This document shows, piece after piece, positions 6,537 to 13,617 of a stretch of DNA of 13,617 nt. The notes below the pieces were generated by a model, which ran no database searches, was not told where the DNA came from, and saw only the letters and a program-made list of their open reading frames with translations. The stretch's first letter is position 1. Each line of letters opens with the position of its first letter. Position numbers and translations under genes: made by a program. The stretch lies in contig JALHPA010000014.1 in the NCBI GenBank assembly GCA_022842745.1, positions 1 to 13,617 of the forward strand, read 5' to 3'. Source of the stretch: Pirellulales bacterium (lineage in GTDB: Bacteria; Planctomycetota; Planctomycetia; Pirellulales; JALHPA01).

Positions 6537-7127
6537 ATGACCATCGCCCTCGCATCACCGCCTCGCCGGAGCGCTTCGGACGTGCATGTCGCCGACGAAC
6601 GAGCGGGCGCGGACGCCTCGCCAGCGACTTTCGAATCGCTGATCGAGGATCACGGCGCGGCGATCATGCGGCTCGTGGGACGATTGACCGGCTGGTCGGC
6701 CGATCGCGAGGACCTGGTCCAGGAGGTATTCCTAAAGGCCCTTAGCGGGCTGGCCAGGTTTCGCGGCGAAAGCTCCCAGCGGACCTGGTTGACCCGTATT
6801 GCGATCAACGAATGCCGAAAGTTCAGCCGTCGGCGAATGTTGGCGCGAGGATGGTGGGAGTGGCTGCGGCGCCAGCCTGTGCGAGAAACCCCCTCGGCTT
6901 CCGTGATGGCCGATGTCGCGGATTCGGCCGAGCAGGTCCGGCGAGCGATCAATCGGCTGCGGCAAGCGGATCGGGAAGTGCTGATTTTGCATTACCTGGA
7001 AGAACATTCCATAGCCAACGTGGCCGAAATGCTTCGACTATCGCGGAACGCCGTCGAAGTCCGGCTCACGCGAGCGAGGAAACGTCTCAAGCACGAGCTG
7101 GAGTTTCAACCCGACGATTCGCGTTGA
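6537..7127 (+). CDS. RNA polymerase sigma factor, ECF family
   Basis: A 196-residue sigma-70 family protein of ECF type. Region 2 starts near FESLIEDHGAAIMRLV and contains DREDLVQEVFLKAL, the core-polymerase and -10 recognition helix, followed by FRGESSQRTWLTRIAINECRKFSRRR. Region 4 contains ADREVLILHYLEEHSIANVAEMLRLSRNAVEVRLTRARKRL, the helix-turn-helix that reads the -35 element. A poorly conserved, basic linker lies between them, as is normal for ECF proteins, and a disordered N-terminal extension of about 30 residues precedes region 2. The ATG at 6537 is chosen over the TTG at 6528; no ribosome binding site is visible. The next two genes on the same strand encode a membrane protein and an exported protein, so the factor probably responds to an envelope signal. 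The ECF assignment is very likely; the regulon is unknown. Confidence 0.93.
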   Translation: MTIALASPPRRSASDVHVADERAGADASPATFESLIEDHGAAIMRLVGRLTGWSADREDLVQEVFLKALSGLARFRGESSQRTWLTRIAINECRKFSRRRMLARGWWEWLRRQPVRETPSASVMADVADSAEQVRRAINRLRQADREVLILHYLEEHSIANVAEMLRLSRNAVEVRLTRARKRLKHELEFQPDDSR

Positions 7128-7198
7128 GCGTCGGACTTCGTCGCCAGCGTGATTTGCAGATCACCGAAGCGTGAAGCAAGGAACAAGGTTGTACGACA

Positions 7199-7855
7199 AT
7201 GGACGAGGTTGACAAGCATCTCCAAGACTTGCTTCAGGCCGCCGATGCTCGGTTCGCCGGGGTGGCGCCATCGACGCCGCGCTTGCGCGATGCGGTTTTC
7301 GAGCGGCGCCGGCGCCGCAGGAAAAGCCGCCTGCGCGTGGCCAGCGCGGCCGCGGGGCTGGCGGTGCTGATCGTCGCCTGGCGGGTTGGCTGGCTGGGGA
7401 GCGAGTCGCCGGATGCTCCGGCGGCGCCGGCGCTGGCCGCGGCGGAGCCGGTTCCAGAACCCCGATTGTCGCCCGGCGAGATCGAGCAAATCCGCCACAG
7501 AATCGCTGAACTGGATCGCCAGGCGGAGTTCGCGGCGCGGATCGCGCGTGAATTGGCGCAGGCAGAGCGGCTGGCGTCACTGAAGGAGGAATTGGCTCGT
7601 GAACTGGCCGCGTCGGGAGGCGCGGCGGGGGACGCCGGAAGCGCGGATCTGTTGATTTCCGACCAGGAGTGGCTGGCGGAACGGCTGGAGACCGCCGCGC
7701 GAATTGGGGTCCAGCAGGGAGACACGCTGCGACAGAGTTTTGGCAACCTGCCGGACGCCGAAATGCGCTACCGCTCGGTGGTGGAACATTTTCCGGATAG
7801 CCGCTGGGGGGGCGTGGCCCGGCAGAGGCTCGAAGCGCTCGCGGGAATGAATTGA
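7199..7855 (+). CDS. Single-pass membrane protein, possible anti-sigma partner of the adjacent ECF factor
   Basis: A 218-residue protein of no recognised family. The first 46 residues are cytoplasmic by the positive-inside rule, ending in an Arg/Lys-rich block (36-45). One membrane helix follows (about 47-67, VASAAAGLAVLIVAWRVGWLG), then an Ala/Pro linker, a coiled coil (about 93-138) rich in Glu, Arg and Ala, and a short C-terminal TPR-like segment (AEMRYRSVVEHFPDSRW, 188-203). It begins 71 bases after the ECF sigma gene, and its layout (short cytoplasmic N-terminus, one helix, large outer domain) is that of many membrane anti-sigma factors. The His/Cys zinc motif of the common ZAS type is absent; the protein contains no cysteine. 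AAGG at 7185-7188 is a modest ribosome binding site. The anti-sigma role is an inference from position and topology only. Confidence 0.7.
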   Translation: MDEVDKHLQDLLQAADARFAGVAPSTPRLRDAVFERRRRRRKSRLRVASAAAGLAVLIVAWRVGWLGSESPDAPAAPALAAAEPVPEPRLSPGEIEQIRHRIAELDRQAEFAARIARELAQAERLASLKEELARELAASGGAAGDAGSADLLISDQEWLAERLETAARIGVQQGDTLRQSFGNLPDAEMRYRSVVEHFPDSRWGGVARQRLEALAGMN

Positions 7856-7883
7856 ATCGAAACACTCGTCCGAGTCACACACG

Positions 7884-7888
7884 AAGGA
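7884..7888 (+). promoter_or_regulatory. Ribosome binding site of the coiled-coil protein gene
   Basis: AAGGA lies seven bases before the ATG at 7896. It is one of the few good Shine-Dalgarno sequences in the window and supports that start, which also places a hydrophobic export segment at the N-terminus. Confidence 0.6.
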
Positions 7889-7895
7889 ATCAAAT

Positions 7896-9362
7896 ATGGG
7901 ACGGCACAATATTCTGATTGGATTGACCGCGGCGATCAGTGGTTTGGCAGCGGCGGTTGGCATGGCGTTTGGGCAATTCGGCGGCGCGTTTCCGAATCCA
8001 GAGAACCGATCGTACGGCACTGAGGCCAAAGTCGCGTTGATTCTCGATCCCAGCGCCATTATCACAGCAGACCTGATCGATCGGATTATGTTTTCGGACG
8101 CGGTGCTGGAAAAGGCGGTCCGTGACTTGGGTGGAAAACGCGACGGGGATCGAAAGTGGCCGGTAAAGGTAATGATCGATGGCCAAGAAGTTGAAATTGG
8201 TCCCTTTATGGGTAAGTCCGAGTTCCCGGCTCGTTCCATGGGGGGACCGGCGGCGGTAGTGCTCAACTACGGGATGGCGATAGATCCGTCTGAAGAAGAT
8301 CGCAAGAAACTCAGTGAAGAAGCTCTGAAGAAGAAGTATGGACCGATTGCCGCAAAAGCCTCCGAACCGTTGTATAAGCGACTTGCCGAAGCGATGACGG
8401 TCGTGACCCGGAAGCAGTTTGGAAAGCAGCTTGACCGACAGGCGAAGTTGGCCGCGATCGAAAACGAACTGGCCCGCAAAGCGGAAGCAGATTTGGAGGT
8501 CGCGCGGCAGAACCTGCGCAAGCAATCCACTGGTATCCCAGAAGCTGTGATGCTGGAAAACGTCGCCCATCTGCAAAAACAACGGCAGGCGTTGGAATTG
8601 GAGCTGGCCGGGCTGCAAGGCCGGGCCGAGGCGATCCAGATGCAAATAGGAAAGGTAGAAGCTCTCCCGCGCCGGAATCAACAGAAGGCGGACCTGGTGG
8701 ATAACCTGAATAAAGTGCTGAAACTGCGACAAATGGAGTTTGAACGAAATAGAACACTGCACAGTCAGGGGATAGTCTCGCCTACTGAATTGAGAGGGTC
8801 GGAAGAAAAAGTTTTACTGGCCGAGATTGACCTGGCGAAAGCGAAGAGCGAACTGAACATAACCTCCAGGGATTTAACGGACAAACTCGTTGCGGAATTG
8901 GCACAAATTGCGATCGCGACAGCCGACAACGAAGCCAAGCTGAAGTACGTCCGCGAAAAATTGGAACTCGACCACCTCAAGCTTGAGCAAGAAATGGCCC
9001 TGCAGCCGCAACGCGAACGATTGGCGGCCGATTCGGCGGCTGTCCAGGCGCAAGTGCTCGAAGCGCGCAAGAAGCTCTCCGAACTGCGCCAGGCTGACTT
9101 CAGCTTTCGACCGGCGACTGTGGAGTCTTTCGGCGAAATGGATCTGGTAGAAAAATACGAACTCTGGTCGGACGAGAAGTTGGAAGAACAACAGAAGACT
9201 TTCCGCAAGGAGGTTCAAGAGGAATCGCGCGAACGGAAGAAGATCATCTCGGGAAAGGACGAAGCTCCTGACGAGTCGAAGGAGACGAAGCCTAAGCAAG
9301 CGGAACCTTCCAAAAATGGCCCACCGTCGGAAGACTCTGTCAAAGAAGCCAGCGACAAATAG
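7896..9362 (+). CDS. Exported long coiled-coil protein of unknown function
   Basis: A 488-residue protein with a hydrophobic N-terminal segment (about 6-25, ILIGLTAAISGLAAAVGMAF) that is a signal peptide or anchor. A globular part follows (about 40-130) with LILDPSAIITADLIDRIMF and SDAVLEKAVRDLG, loosely like the start of polysaccharide chain-length (Wzz/GumC-type) proteins. Residues about 133-400 are almost continuous heptad-like helix, including ERNRTLHSQGIVSPTEL (283-299), a phrase also met in the hairpins of efflux adaptor and TolC-type proteins. The C-terminal 60 residues are charged and probably disordered (many Lys, Glu, Ser, Pro). It starts 40 bases after the membrane protein gene and is probably co-transcribed with it and the sigma factor. 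The local GC content is lower than that of its neighbours. I do not recognise the family; both resemblances are weak, and it may be an envelope scaffold or sensor part. Confidence 0.72.
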   Translation: MGRHNILIGLTAAISGLAAAVGMAFGQFGGAFPNPENRSYGTEAKVALILDPSAIITADLIDRIMFSDAVLEKAVRDLGGKRDGDRKWPVKVMIDGQEVEIGPFMGKSEFPARSMGGPAAVVLNYGMAIDPSEEDRKKLSEEALKKKYGPIAAKASEPLYKRLAEAMTVVTRKQFGKQLDRQAKLAAIENELARKAEADLEVARQNLRKQSTGIPEAVMLENVAHLQKQRQALELELAGLQGRAEAIQMQIGKVEALPRRNQQKADLVDNLNKVLKLRQMEFERNRTLHSQGIVSPTELRGSEEKVLLAEIDLAKAKSELNITSRDLTDKLVAELAQIAIATADNEAKLKYVREKLELDHLKLEQEMALQPQRERLAADSAAVQAQVLEARKKLSELRQADFSFRPATVESFGEMDLVEKYELWSDEKLEEQQKTFRKEVQEESRERKKIISGKDEAPDESKETKPKQAEPSKNGPPSEDSVKEASDK

Positions 9363-9368
9363 CCCTGA

Positions 9369-9392
9369 GGGCGAAATGCTCCTGCTTCGCCC
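9369..9392. other. Perfect 7-bp stem-loop between the coiled-coil and redoxin genes
   Basis: GGGCGAA (9369-9375) pairs with TTCGCCC (9386-9392) around a 10-base loop, seven bases after the stop of the coiled-coil gene. No T-run follows, so it could be a transcript 3'-end structure or a processing site. It could also be chance in GC-rich DNA. Confidence 0.3.
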
Positions 9393-9404
9393 GCACCCAC
9401 ACGA

Positions 9405-9410
9405 TACAAT
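9405..9410 (+). promoter_or_regulatory. Possible -10 element upstream of the redoxin gene
   Basis: TACAAT, one base from the TATAAT consensus, lies 36 bases before the ATG at 9447. At 17 bases upstream there is no good -35 element (CTGCTT at 9382-9387). If it is real, the redoxin gene has its own promoter, separate from the sigma-factor operon. Confidence 0.25.
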
Positions 9411-9446
9411 GGTCCGCGTAACGTGGCCTCAGGAGCGCGGGCGATT

Positions 9447-10061
9447 ATGGACGGTCTGTTTCGCTTACGAACCACTTTGGTTGGAGCGGCATTTTGCGCG
9501 CTCCTGGCCCCAGGCTGCGGAAAGCCAGCGTCCCGATATGGGACCGGCCAAATCGAATTTCAGGACAATCTCGAGACAAACGCCACGCCGCCGGAGGGGG
9601 CGTTGGAGTTCGAGTTTTTGGACTCGAACGGCGGCAAGGTCCGGTTGGCCGATTACCGCGGTCAGAAAAATGTTGTGCTGGTGATGACTCGCGGGTTCGC
9701 CGGCTCGATCTGTCCCTACTGTTCGGCGCAGACTTCCCGTTTGATCGCCAACTATGCCGAGTTTCAGAAGCGCGACGCCGAAATCCTGTTGGTGTATCCG
9801 GGAGACCGGATGCGGATTCCGGAATTTCTCGCCGCGGTCGAAGCGGCGGCGGGCGAAAAGAAGACTCCGTTTCCGGTGCTGTTGGACGAGGATTTGAAGG
9901 CCGTCACGGCCCTCGGCATTCGCGACGATCTCGCCAAACCCTCCACCTACATCGTAGACAAGGAGGGGAAGCTCCGGTTTGCCTACGTGGGTAGCAGCCT
10001 GGCCGACCGGCCGAGCGTCAAAGCGATGTTGGACCAGTTGGATGCCGCGAACGGTCGCTAG
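9447..10061 (+). CDS. Redoxin-like (AhpC/TSA, thioredoxin-fold) lipoprotein
   Basis: A 204-residue protein starting with a lipoprotein signal: LFRLRTT, a hydrophobic stretch, then LLAPGC with the lipidated cysteine at 24. The body has a thioredoxin fold of the AhpC/TSA type: LEFEFLDSNGGKVRLADYRGQKNVVLVM (53-80), the redox site ICPYC with C89 and C92, then PFPVLLDEDLKAVTALGI and PSTYIVDKEGKLRFAYVG, the usual cis-Pro region and last strands. It probably acts outside the cytoplasm, either reducing peroxides or exchanging thiols. Two cysteines spaced CxxC suggest thiol-disulfide exchange or a PrxQ-like mechanism; sequence alone does not separate these. The ATG at 9447 has AGGAG at 9431-9435, 11 bases away; a GTG at 9423 would add eight residues and push the signal inward. 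It lies 84 bases after the coiled-coil gene on the same strand. The fold is confident; the partner is unknown. Confidence 0.85.
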   Translation: MDGLFRLRTTLVGAAFCALLAPGCGKPASRYGTGQIEFQDNLETNATPPEGALEFEFLDSNGGKVRLADYRGQKNVVLVMTRGFAGSICPYCSAQTSRLIANYAEFQKRDAEILLVYPGDRMRIPEFLAAVEAAAGEKKTPFPVLLDEDLKAVTALGIRDDLAKPSTYIVDKEGKLRFAYVGSSLADRPSVKAMLDQLDAANGR

Positions 10062-10070
10062 CGGACCTTT

Positions 10071-10093
10071 ACGCCACGCCGGCAGGCGTCTTT
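10071..10093. terminator. Weak candidate terminator between converging genes
   Basis: ACGCC (10076-10080) pairs with GGCGT (10085-10089) around GGCA, followed by CTTT. A second ACGCC at 10071-10075 offers an alternative left arm. It lies ten bases after the redoxin stop codon in the 94-base convergent gap. The stem is short and the T-run poor. Confidence 0.25.
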
Positions 10094-10155
10094 CCAAGCA
10101 CCGCCCAATCGCCCATCCGCCATCCGCCATGCATCGATGGGACCGCCGCGGCCTG

Positions 10156-13100
10156 CTATTTCGCGGTCGCCTTGTCGGGGCTGCTCGGCGCCGGGTCCGG
10201 CACGGCGGATTGCCCGGCCGCGTTGGCAGGGGGCTTTTCCTCCTCCTTCTCGGTCGCCTTTTCGTTTGGCTTGTCGGGGGTTTCCTTCGGTGGATTAACC
10301 GCCGCCGTCCGGCCGAATCGCAGTTCAATACTGGTCGTCTGGGTGCGAATCTCGACGGTTTGCTTTTCCGGATTCATGGAAACCAGGCACTGGCCAGTAT
10401 TGCCGGTCGGCTTTTCATCGCACAGGACCTTCCCGGTGCGCCGGTCGAGGGCGACGATGGAAGTGAACTGCTGATTGGGCTTCGAAGGCTGCTGCTGGGC
10501 CTGGAAGGCGTTGGCGGCAAAGACGAGGACTGGCGAGCGGGCCGGTTGGTTAAGGACCAAGGCCGTGGCGCCGACCGCAGCGTCCCATTGGCGTGCGCCC
10601 CCCTTCCGTTCGAGCGAATAAACCCGCCCATTGACGAGGGGCGCGGCGAATAAGCCATTGTTCTGCACCGGATTGAGACGCAGATTATTCCGCGCTACCA
10701 CAGGCCGGCTCGTCATCATCAGGTAGCGGTCGTGATCGCGCAGAACTTGCAATCCATTGAGCGTAGGCTCCGGGTCCAATTGCGCGTCAATCCGCGTGCT
10801 GCCGTCAAATTCGTTCAATACCGACAGCCGGCCCGTCGGTTGCAAGACGGCGATTTCATCGTCCCCCGCCAAAGCATACTTAGCGCCGGACTCGAAGTCG
10901 CGCGTCCAAATGGTTTTACTCGCCGCAGGCTCGACCAGCCGTAGCTGCTGCTTGCCGTCCACGGTCTGCCACAGCAATTCCCGATCTCCCGAAGTGGCAA
11001 TCCGCTCCCCCGCGCTGGCCGCAACCCGACCCTGTTCCTGACCGTCGAGCGTCCGCAACAGCAGGTAATCGCCCTCGCTGGGCACAACCACAATCACGCG
11101 ATGATCGCCAAAAACCTCCGCCCCCGTGGGCATGTCCTCGCGCCGCCAGAGAACTTGTCCGGAGAGCATGTCCAATGCCAGCAGCCGCGAGCCGCGTTGC
11201 ACGCAAACCACTTCTCGATCGATCGGCCAGATGCTTCCCAACGGTTGACCCTGCGGATCGGTGATCATCATCCGGTTGCGCCCGTTGGGGAGGCGAACCC
11301 AGCGGGTTTGAATGCCCACATTGGCTTCCGCGGAGTCGCTCAGGTCGTGACGCCAGAGCACAGCCGCTTTTCCGTCCTTAAGCGGGGAAAGCGTGTCCAC
11401 CGCCAGCACCTGCAGCCCGTTCTGGACCAGGAGCACGTGCCCAGCCGCCCGCGCGGAGCTCCATGCGGGATTGAAGTATCGGTTGTTCTTCGAGCCATCC
11501 ATAACCGCCACGCGGAACCTCTCCGCCCCCCAAGGATCCCGAGCCACCAGCTCCTGCCGGTTGTAGTCGATTTCCAACGACAGATCGGCGAAGAACGGCT
11601 CGCGCGAGCCGGCGAGCTCGTACGGTTGGCTGAAATAGCCTAGATTCTTGGCGATCACTTTCTTCTCCACTTCCCCCAGCGGAAAAGAATCTTTCGTCTC
11701 CAGATGCGAACGCACCGGCGAGTCGGCTGGTAACTGGTCAACGATCTCTTTTCCCGTGCGGCCCTCGACGCATATCTCGTTGGCATACCCTTCCAGCAAG
11801 CGCCGATAGCATTTCGCCGCGTCTTCGTGACGGTCCGCGGATACGAGCATCTCGGCCAGCTTGGCCCATATCAATCCGGGAGGCGGCGGATTCAAACAGC
11901 GTTCAAGCCCCAGCAGCGTCCATTCCGCTTCGAGCCACCGGCGGTCCGCCGCCAGGCGCGCGGCAAGAGCCTGGCGTGTCGCGGTCGCGCCGGGCTGACC
12001 GCCGAAATACAACAAGAACTGTTGCAGCGCGGTCACGGAATCGGGAGCGCCCAGCTCGGCTCGGCGAGCGGCAATCAACTCATCCATCCGCGCGTTTAGC
12101 TCGGGCGGCGCGGTGGCCCGCAATTCCGCCAGTCGTGCCTGCACCCAACGATCGCGGCGGACCGATAGTTTTCCGGGAATGACCTCCTCGAGCTCGTTGG
12201 CGAGCGCTTCGGGTTGGCACATCTTGACCAGGGCCCCGAACGCCGGAAGCGTTTCCCCGGCCTTTGCCAAACCCACGGCCATCAACCGCGCGAACTCGCT
12301 CTGCTCGGCTGGATCGGTCAGCACATCCTCCAATCGCTCGGCTGCCGCACGGAAGCCGGGGAAGTCCGTCCGCAGACCCTCCATCGTTCCCTTGACCAGC
12401 AAGCCGCGCAGACGTTCGTCGGGCACTTTATCGTACGCGCGCTGCAGATGGGCCAGCCCCTCCGCCAGTTTGCCTTGATCGAGCAGAATCTCGCCCAATG
12501 CCGACAGCGCCGCGGGATCGTCCGGACGCTCGGACAGTACCCCCGCGGCCCAACGTTCGCGCTCGTCGAGCTGGTAGAAGCAATCGATCGAATCGAGGGT
12601 CTGGGAGATGACGTTGCCCCGATAGCAGATCAGATTGCCAGGCACAACGCCCTGTCGCGAGCGAGCCCGCGATTCGATCCGGCCCCGTTCGATGTTTAGC
12701 TTCAGAACCTCGGCGCTCGACAGGGGAACGTGGTAGAAATCGCCGCTGCGAAAGCCGCGCCCCGTTGGGACCGCGGCGGTCGCGCCAGCCAGGTCGACAT
12801 CCGGCCATGCGGGCTTGCCATCGGCAAGCCGAATTCCTCGAGCCTGAGCGCGTCCGACGAGTACGGCGGTTTCGCCGCGAACGCAAGCCAGGTACAGGTT
12901 ATCGCCGCGGTCGACGCTCCACAAAAGCGCGCCGTCCAGCAAGTTGAGACAATGCAACTGATCGGAGTCCTGGGGCGTGACCAAGATTCGGTTGCCGTCG
13001 ATCAATGCACTGCCGTCGGCCCAGCGATCCTTCGTGAAGGGATTGGCCAAGGGCATGCCCCGGCGGGCCGCCATGGCGGGATTGAAGGGATTGCGGCCGT

Positions 13101-13617
13101 ATTGGTAGCCCCACAATAACGAACGATTCGCGAGCTCGACCGCTACCACCGCGCCGCTGCCCGTCGGGCAGATCAGCACTCCTCCGGCGAACGAGGGGCT
13201 TGCGCCGGTCAAACGCCGCGCCGGATCCTGGCCAATCGGGGTCTCGGCGATGGCCAGCGGCTGTTGCCAGTCCAGCCTTCCCGTCGCCGAATCGAGAACG
13301 TATAGGCAGACCTCGCCCCGGTTCTCGCCGAGAACGTGAATTTGTCCTCCGAGAGGCAATGGCGGACCAAGAAAACTGACTCCGGCCAGCTTGGGTTCGT
13401 CCTCTCCCGTAGCGCCACCCACCTCCCACAAGAGCTTACCTTGGGTCGCCAGCTCGCGCGCGGAGAGCTTGTTGTACGTGCCCGGACCTGTCGCGGGGCC
13501 GCCCCGCATAAAGGGGTTCATCGCCTGCATCCCAAAGCTGAAGCTGCCGCCGCGCTCCTCGATCAAGAACACGCGCTGGCCGTCGCTGCTAAGGGTGGAC
13601 CGGGCAAGATACTTTTG
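10156..13617 (-). CDS. Large PQQ-type beta-propeller / TPR protein (5' partial)
   Basis: On the minus strand the frame is open from the window edge (13617) to TAG at 10156-10158, at least 1153 codons. The GTG at 13570-13572 is internal, because the codons before it (STLSSDGQRV) read as propeller strand, so the N-terminus is outside the window. Residues about 1-345 and 640-1090 hold beta-propeller blades of the PQQ-like repeat type, e.g. LYVLDSATGRLDWQQPL, LHCLNLLDGALLWSVDRG, LLALDMLSGQVLWRRED and IVALDRRTGKVLCDEKP. The middle (about 349-626) is helical TPR: NPD-style repeats such as PDDPAALSALGEILLDQGKLAEGLAHLQRAYDKVPD and ECLNPPPPGLIW-like segments near its end. The last 45 residues are Lys, Glu and Pro rich and probably disordered. 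Proteins of this layout are common in Planctomycetota and are probably exported; BamB itself is far shorter. Enzyme activity is not shown; blades may simply bind proteins. It converges with the redoxin gene. Confidence 0.85.
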   Translation of the reverse strand, partial: QKYLARSTLSSDGQRVFLIEERGGSFSFGMQAMNPFMRGGPATGPGTYNKLSARELATQGKLLWEVGGATGEDEPKLAGVSFLGPPLPLGGQIHVLGENRGEVCLYVLDSATGRLDWQQPLAIAETPIGQDPARRLTGASPSFAGGVLICPTGSGAVVAVELANRSLLWGYQYGRNPFNPAMAARRGMPLANPFTKDRWADGSALIDGNRILVTPQDSDQLHCLNLLDGALLWSVDRGDNLYLACVRGETAVLVGRAQARGIRLADGKPAWPDVDLAGATAAVPTGRGFRSGDFYHVPLSSAEVLKLNIERGRIESRARSRQGVVPGNLICYRGNVISQTLDSIDCFYQLDERERWAAGVLSERPDDPAALSALGEILLDQGKLAEGLAHLQRAYDKVPDERLRGLLVKGTMEGLRTDFPGFRAAAERLEDVLTDPAEQSEFARLMAVGLAKAGETLPAFGALVKMCQPEALANELEEVIPGKLSVRRDRWVQARLAELRATAPPELNARMDELIAARRAELGAPDSVTALQQFLLYFGGQPGATATRQALAARLAADRRWLEAEWTLLGLERCLNPPPPGLIWAKLAEMLVSADRHEDAAKCYRRLLEGYANEICVEGRTGKEIVDQLPADSPVRSHLETKDSFPLGEVEKKVIAKNLGYFSQPYELAGSREPFFADLSLEIDYNRQELVARDPWGAERFRVAVMDGSKNNRYFNPAWSSARAAGHVLLVQNGLQVLAVDTLSPLKDGKAAVLWRHDLSDSAEANVGIQTRWVRLPNGRNRMMITDPQGQPLGSIWPIDREVVCVQRGSRLLALDMLSGQVLWRREDMPTGAEVFGDHRVIVVVPSEGDYLLLRTLDGQEQGRVAASAGERIATSGDRELLWQTVDGKQQLRLVEPAASKTIWTRDFESGAKYALAGDDEIAVLQPTGRLSVLNEFDGSTRIDAQLDPEPTLNGLQVLRDHDRYLMMTSRPVVARNNLRLNPVQNNGLFAAPLVNGRVYSLERKGGARQWDAAVGATALVLNQPARSPVLVFAANAFQAQQQPSKPNQQFTSIVALDRRTGKVLCDEKPTGNTGQCLVSMNPEKQTVEIRTQTTSIELRFGRTAAVNPPKETPDKPNEKATEKEEEKPPANAAGQSAVPDPAPSSPDKATAK

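Noticed and set aside
10112..10141. CCCATC...GATGGG inverted repeat and CCATCCG repeats in the convergent gap
   Set aside because: Six base pairs around an 18-base loop and a short local repeat; no T-run and no sign of a mobile-element end.
10156..13617. Outer-membrane assembly factor BamB
   Set aside because: BamB is about 390 residues with one propeller. This protein is at least three times longer, with an inserted TPR region and a disordered tail.

Overview
The window looks like a piece of a GC-rich, free-living Planctomycetota chromosome (Pirellulales-like). I infer this from the gene style, not from a marker gene. The signs are an exported DUF4038/GH140-type hydrolase, an ECF sigma factor followed by membrane and exported proteins without known names, a very large PQQ-type beta-propeller protein with a helical TPR middle, weak or missing Shine-Dalgarno sequences before several genes, and short non-coding gaps. 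No rRNA, tRNA, CRISPR array, insertion sequence or phage gene was seen. No stretch longer than 300 bases lacks a gene.

Region 1 (1-4959, + strand) is the most informative part. Four consecutive genes encode a RuBisCO-like protein (5' end outside the window), a DUF1537-family acid-sugar kinase that overlaps it by an ATGA junction, a PGDH_C-type NAD-dependent dehydrogenase, and an exported GH140/DUF4038 apiosidase-like hydrolase. The first three match the family combination of the oxidative D-apiose pathway: ApnO (apionate oxidoisomerase), OiaK (3-oxo-isoapionate kinase) and OiaX/OiaT (RuBisCO-like 3-oxo-isoapionate-4-phosphate decarboxylase or hydrolase). The fourth gene is from the family that cuts D-apiose off plant cell-wall pectin (rhamnogalacturonan II). 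The proposed scheme is that the hydrolase releases apiose outside the cytoplasm, enzymes not in this window oxidise it to apionate, and ApnO, then OiaK, then the RuBisCO-like enzyme carry it into central metabolism. Gene order is the reverse of reaction order.

Region 2 (5082-6422) is a single gene joining a DUF6065-like domain to C-terminal TPR repeats. It is followed by a long, interrupted inverted repeat and a T-run that may end transcription.

Region 3 (6537-10061, + strand) is a probable regulatory and envelope module: an ECF sigma factor, a single-pass membrane protein in the position of an anti-sigma factor, an exported long coiled-coil protein with lower local GC, and a redoxin-like lipoprotein with a CPYC motif.

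Region 4 (10156-13617, - strand) is a converging partial gene of at least 1153 codons, laid out as propeller, TPR and propeller, with a charged/proline-rich C-terminal tail. Its N-terminus lies beyond the window.
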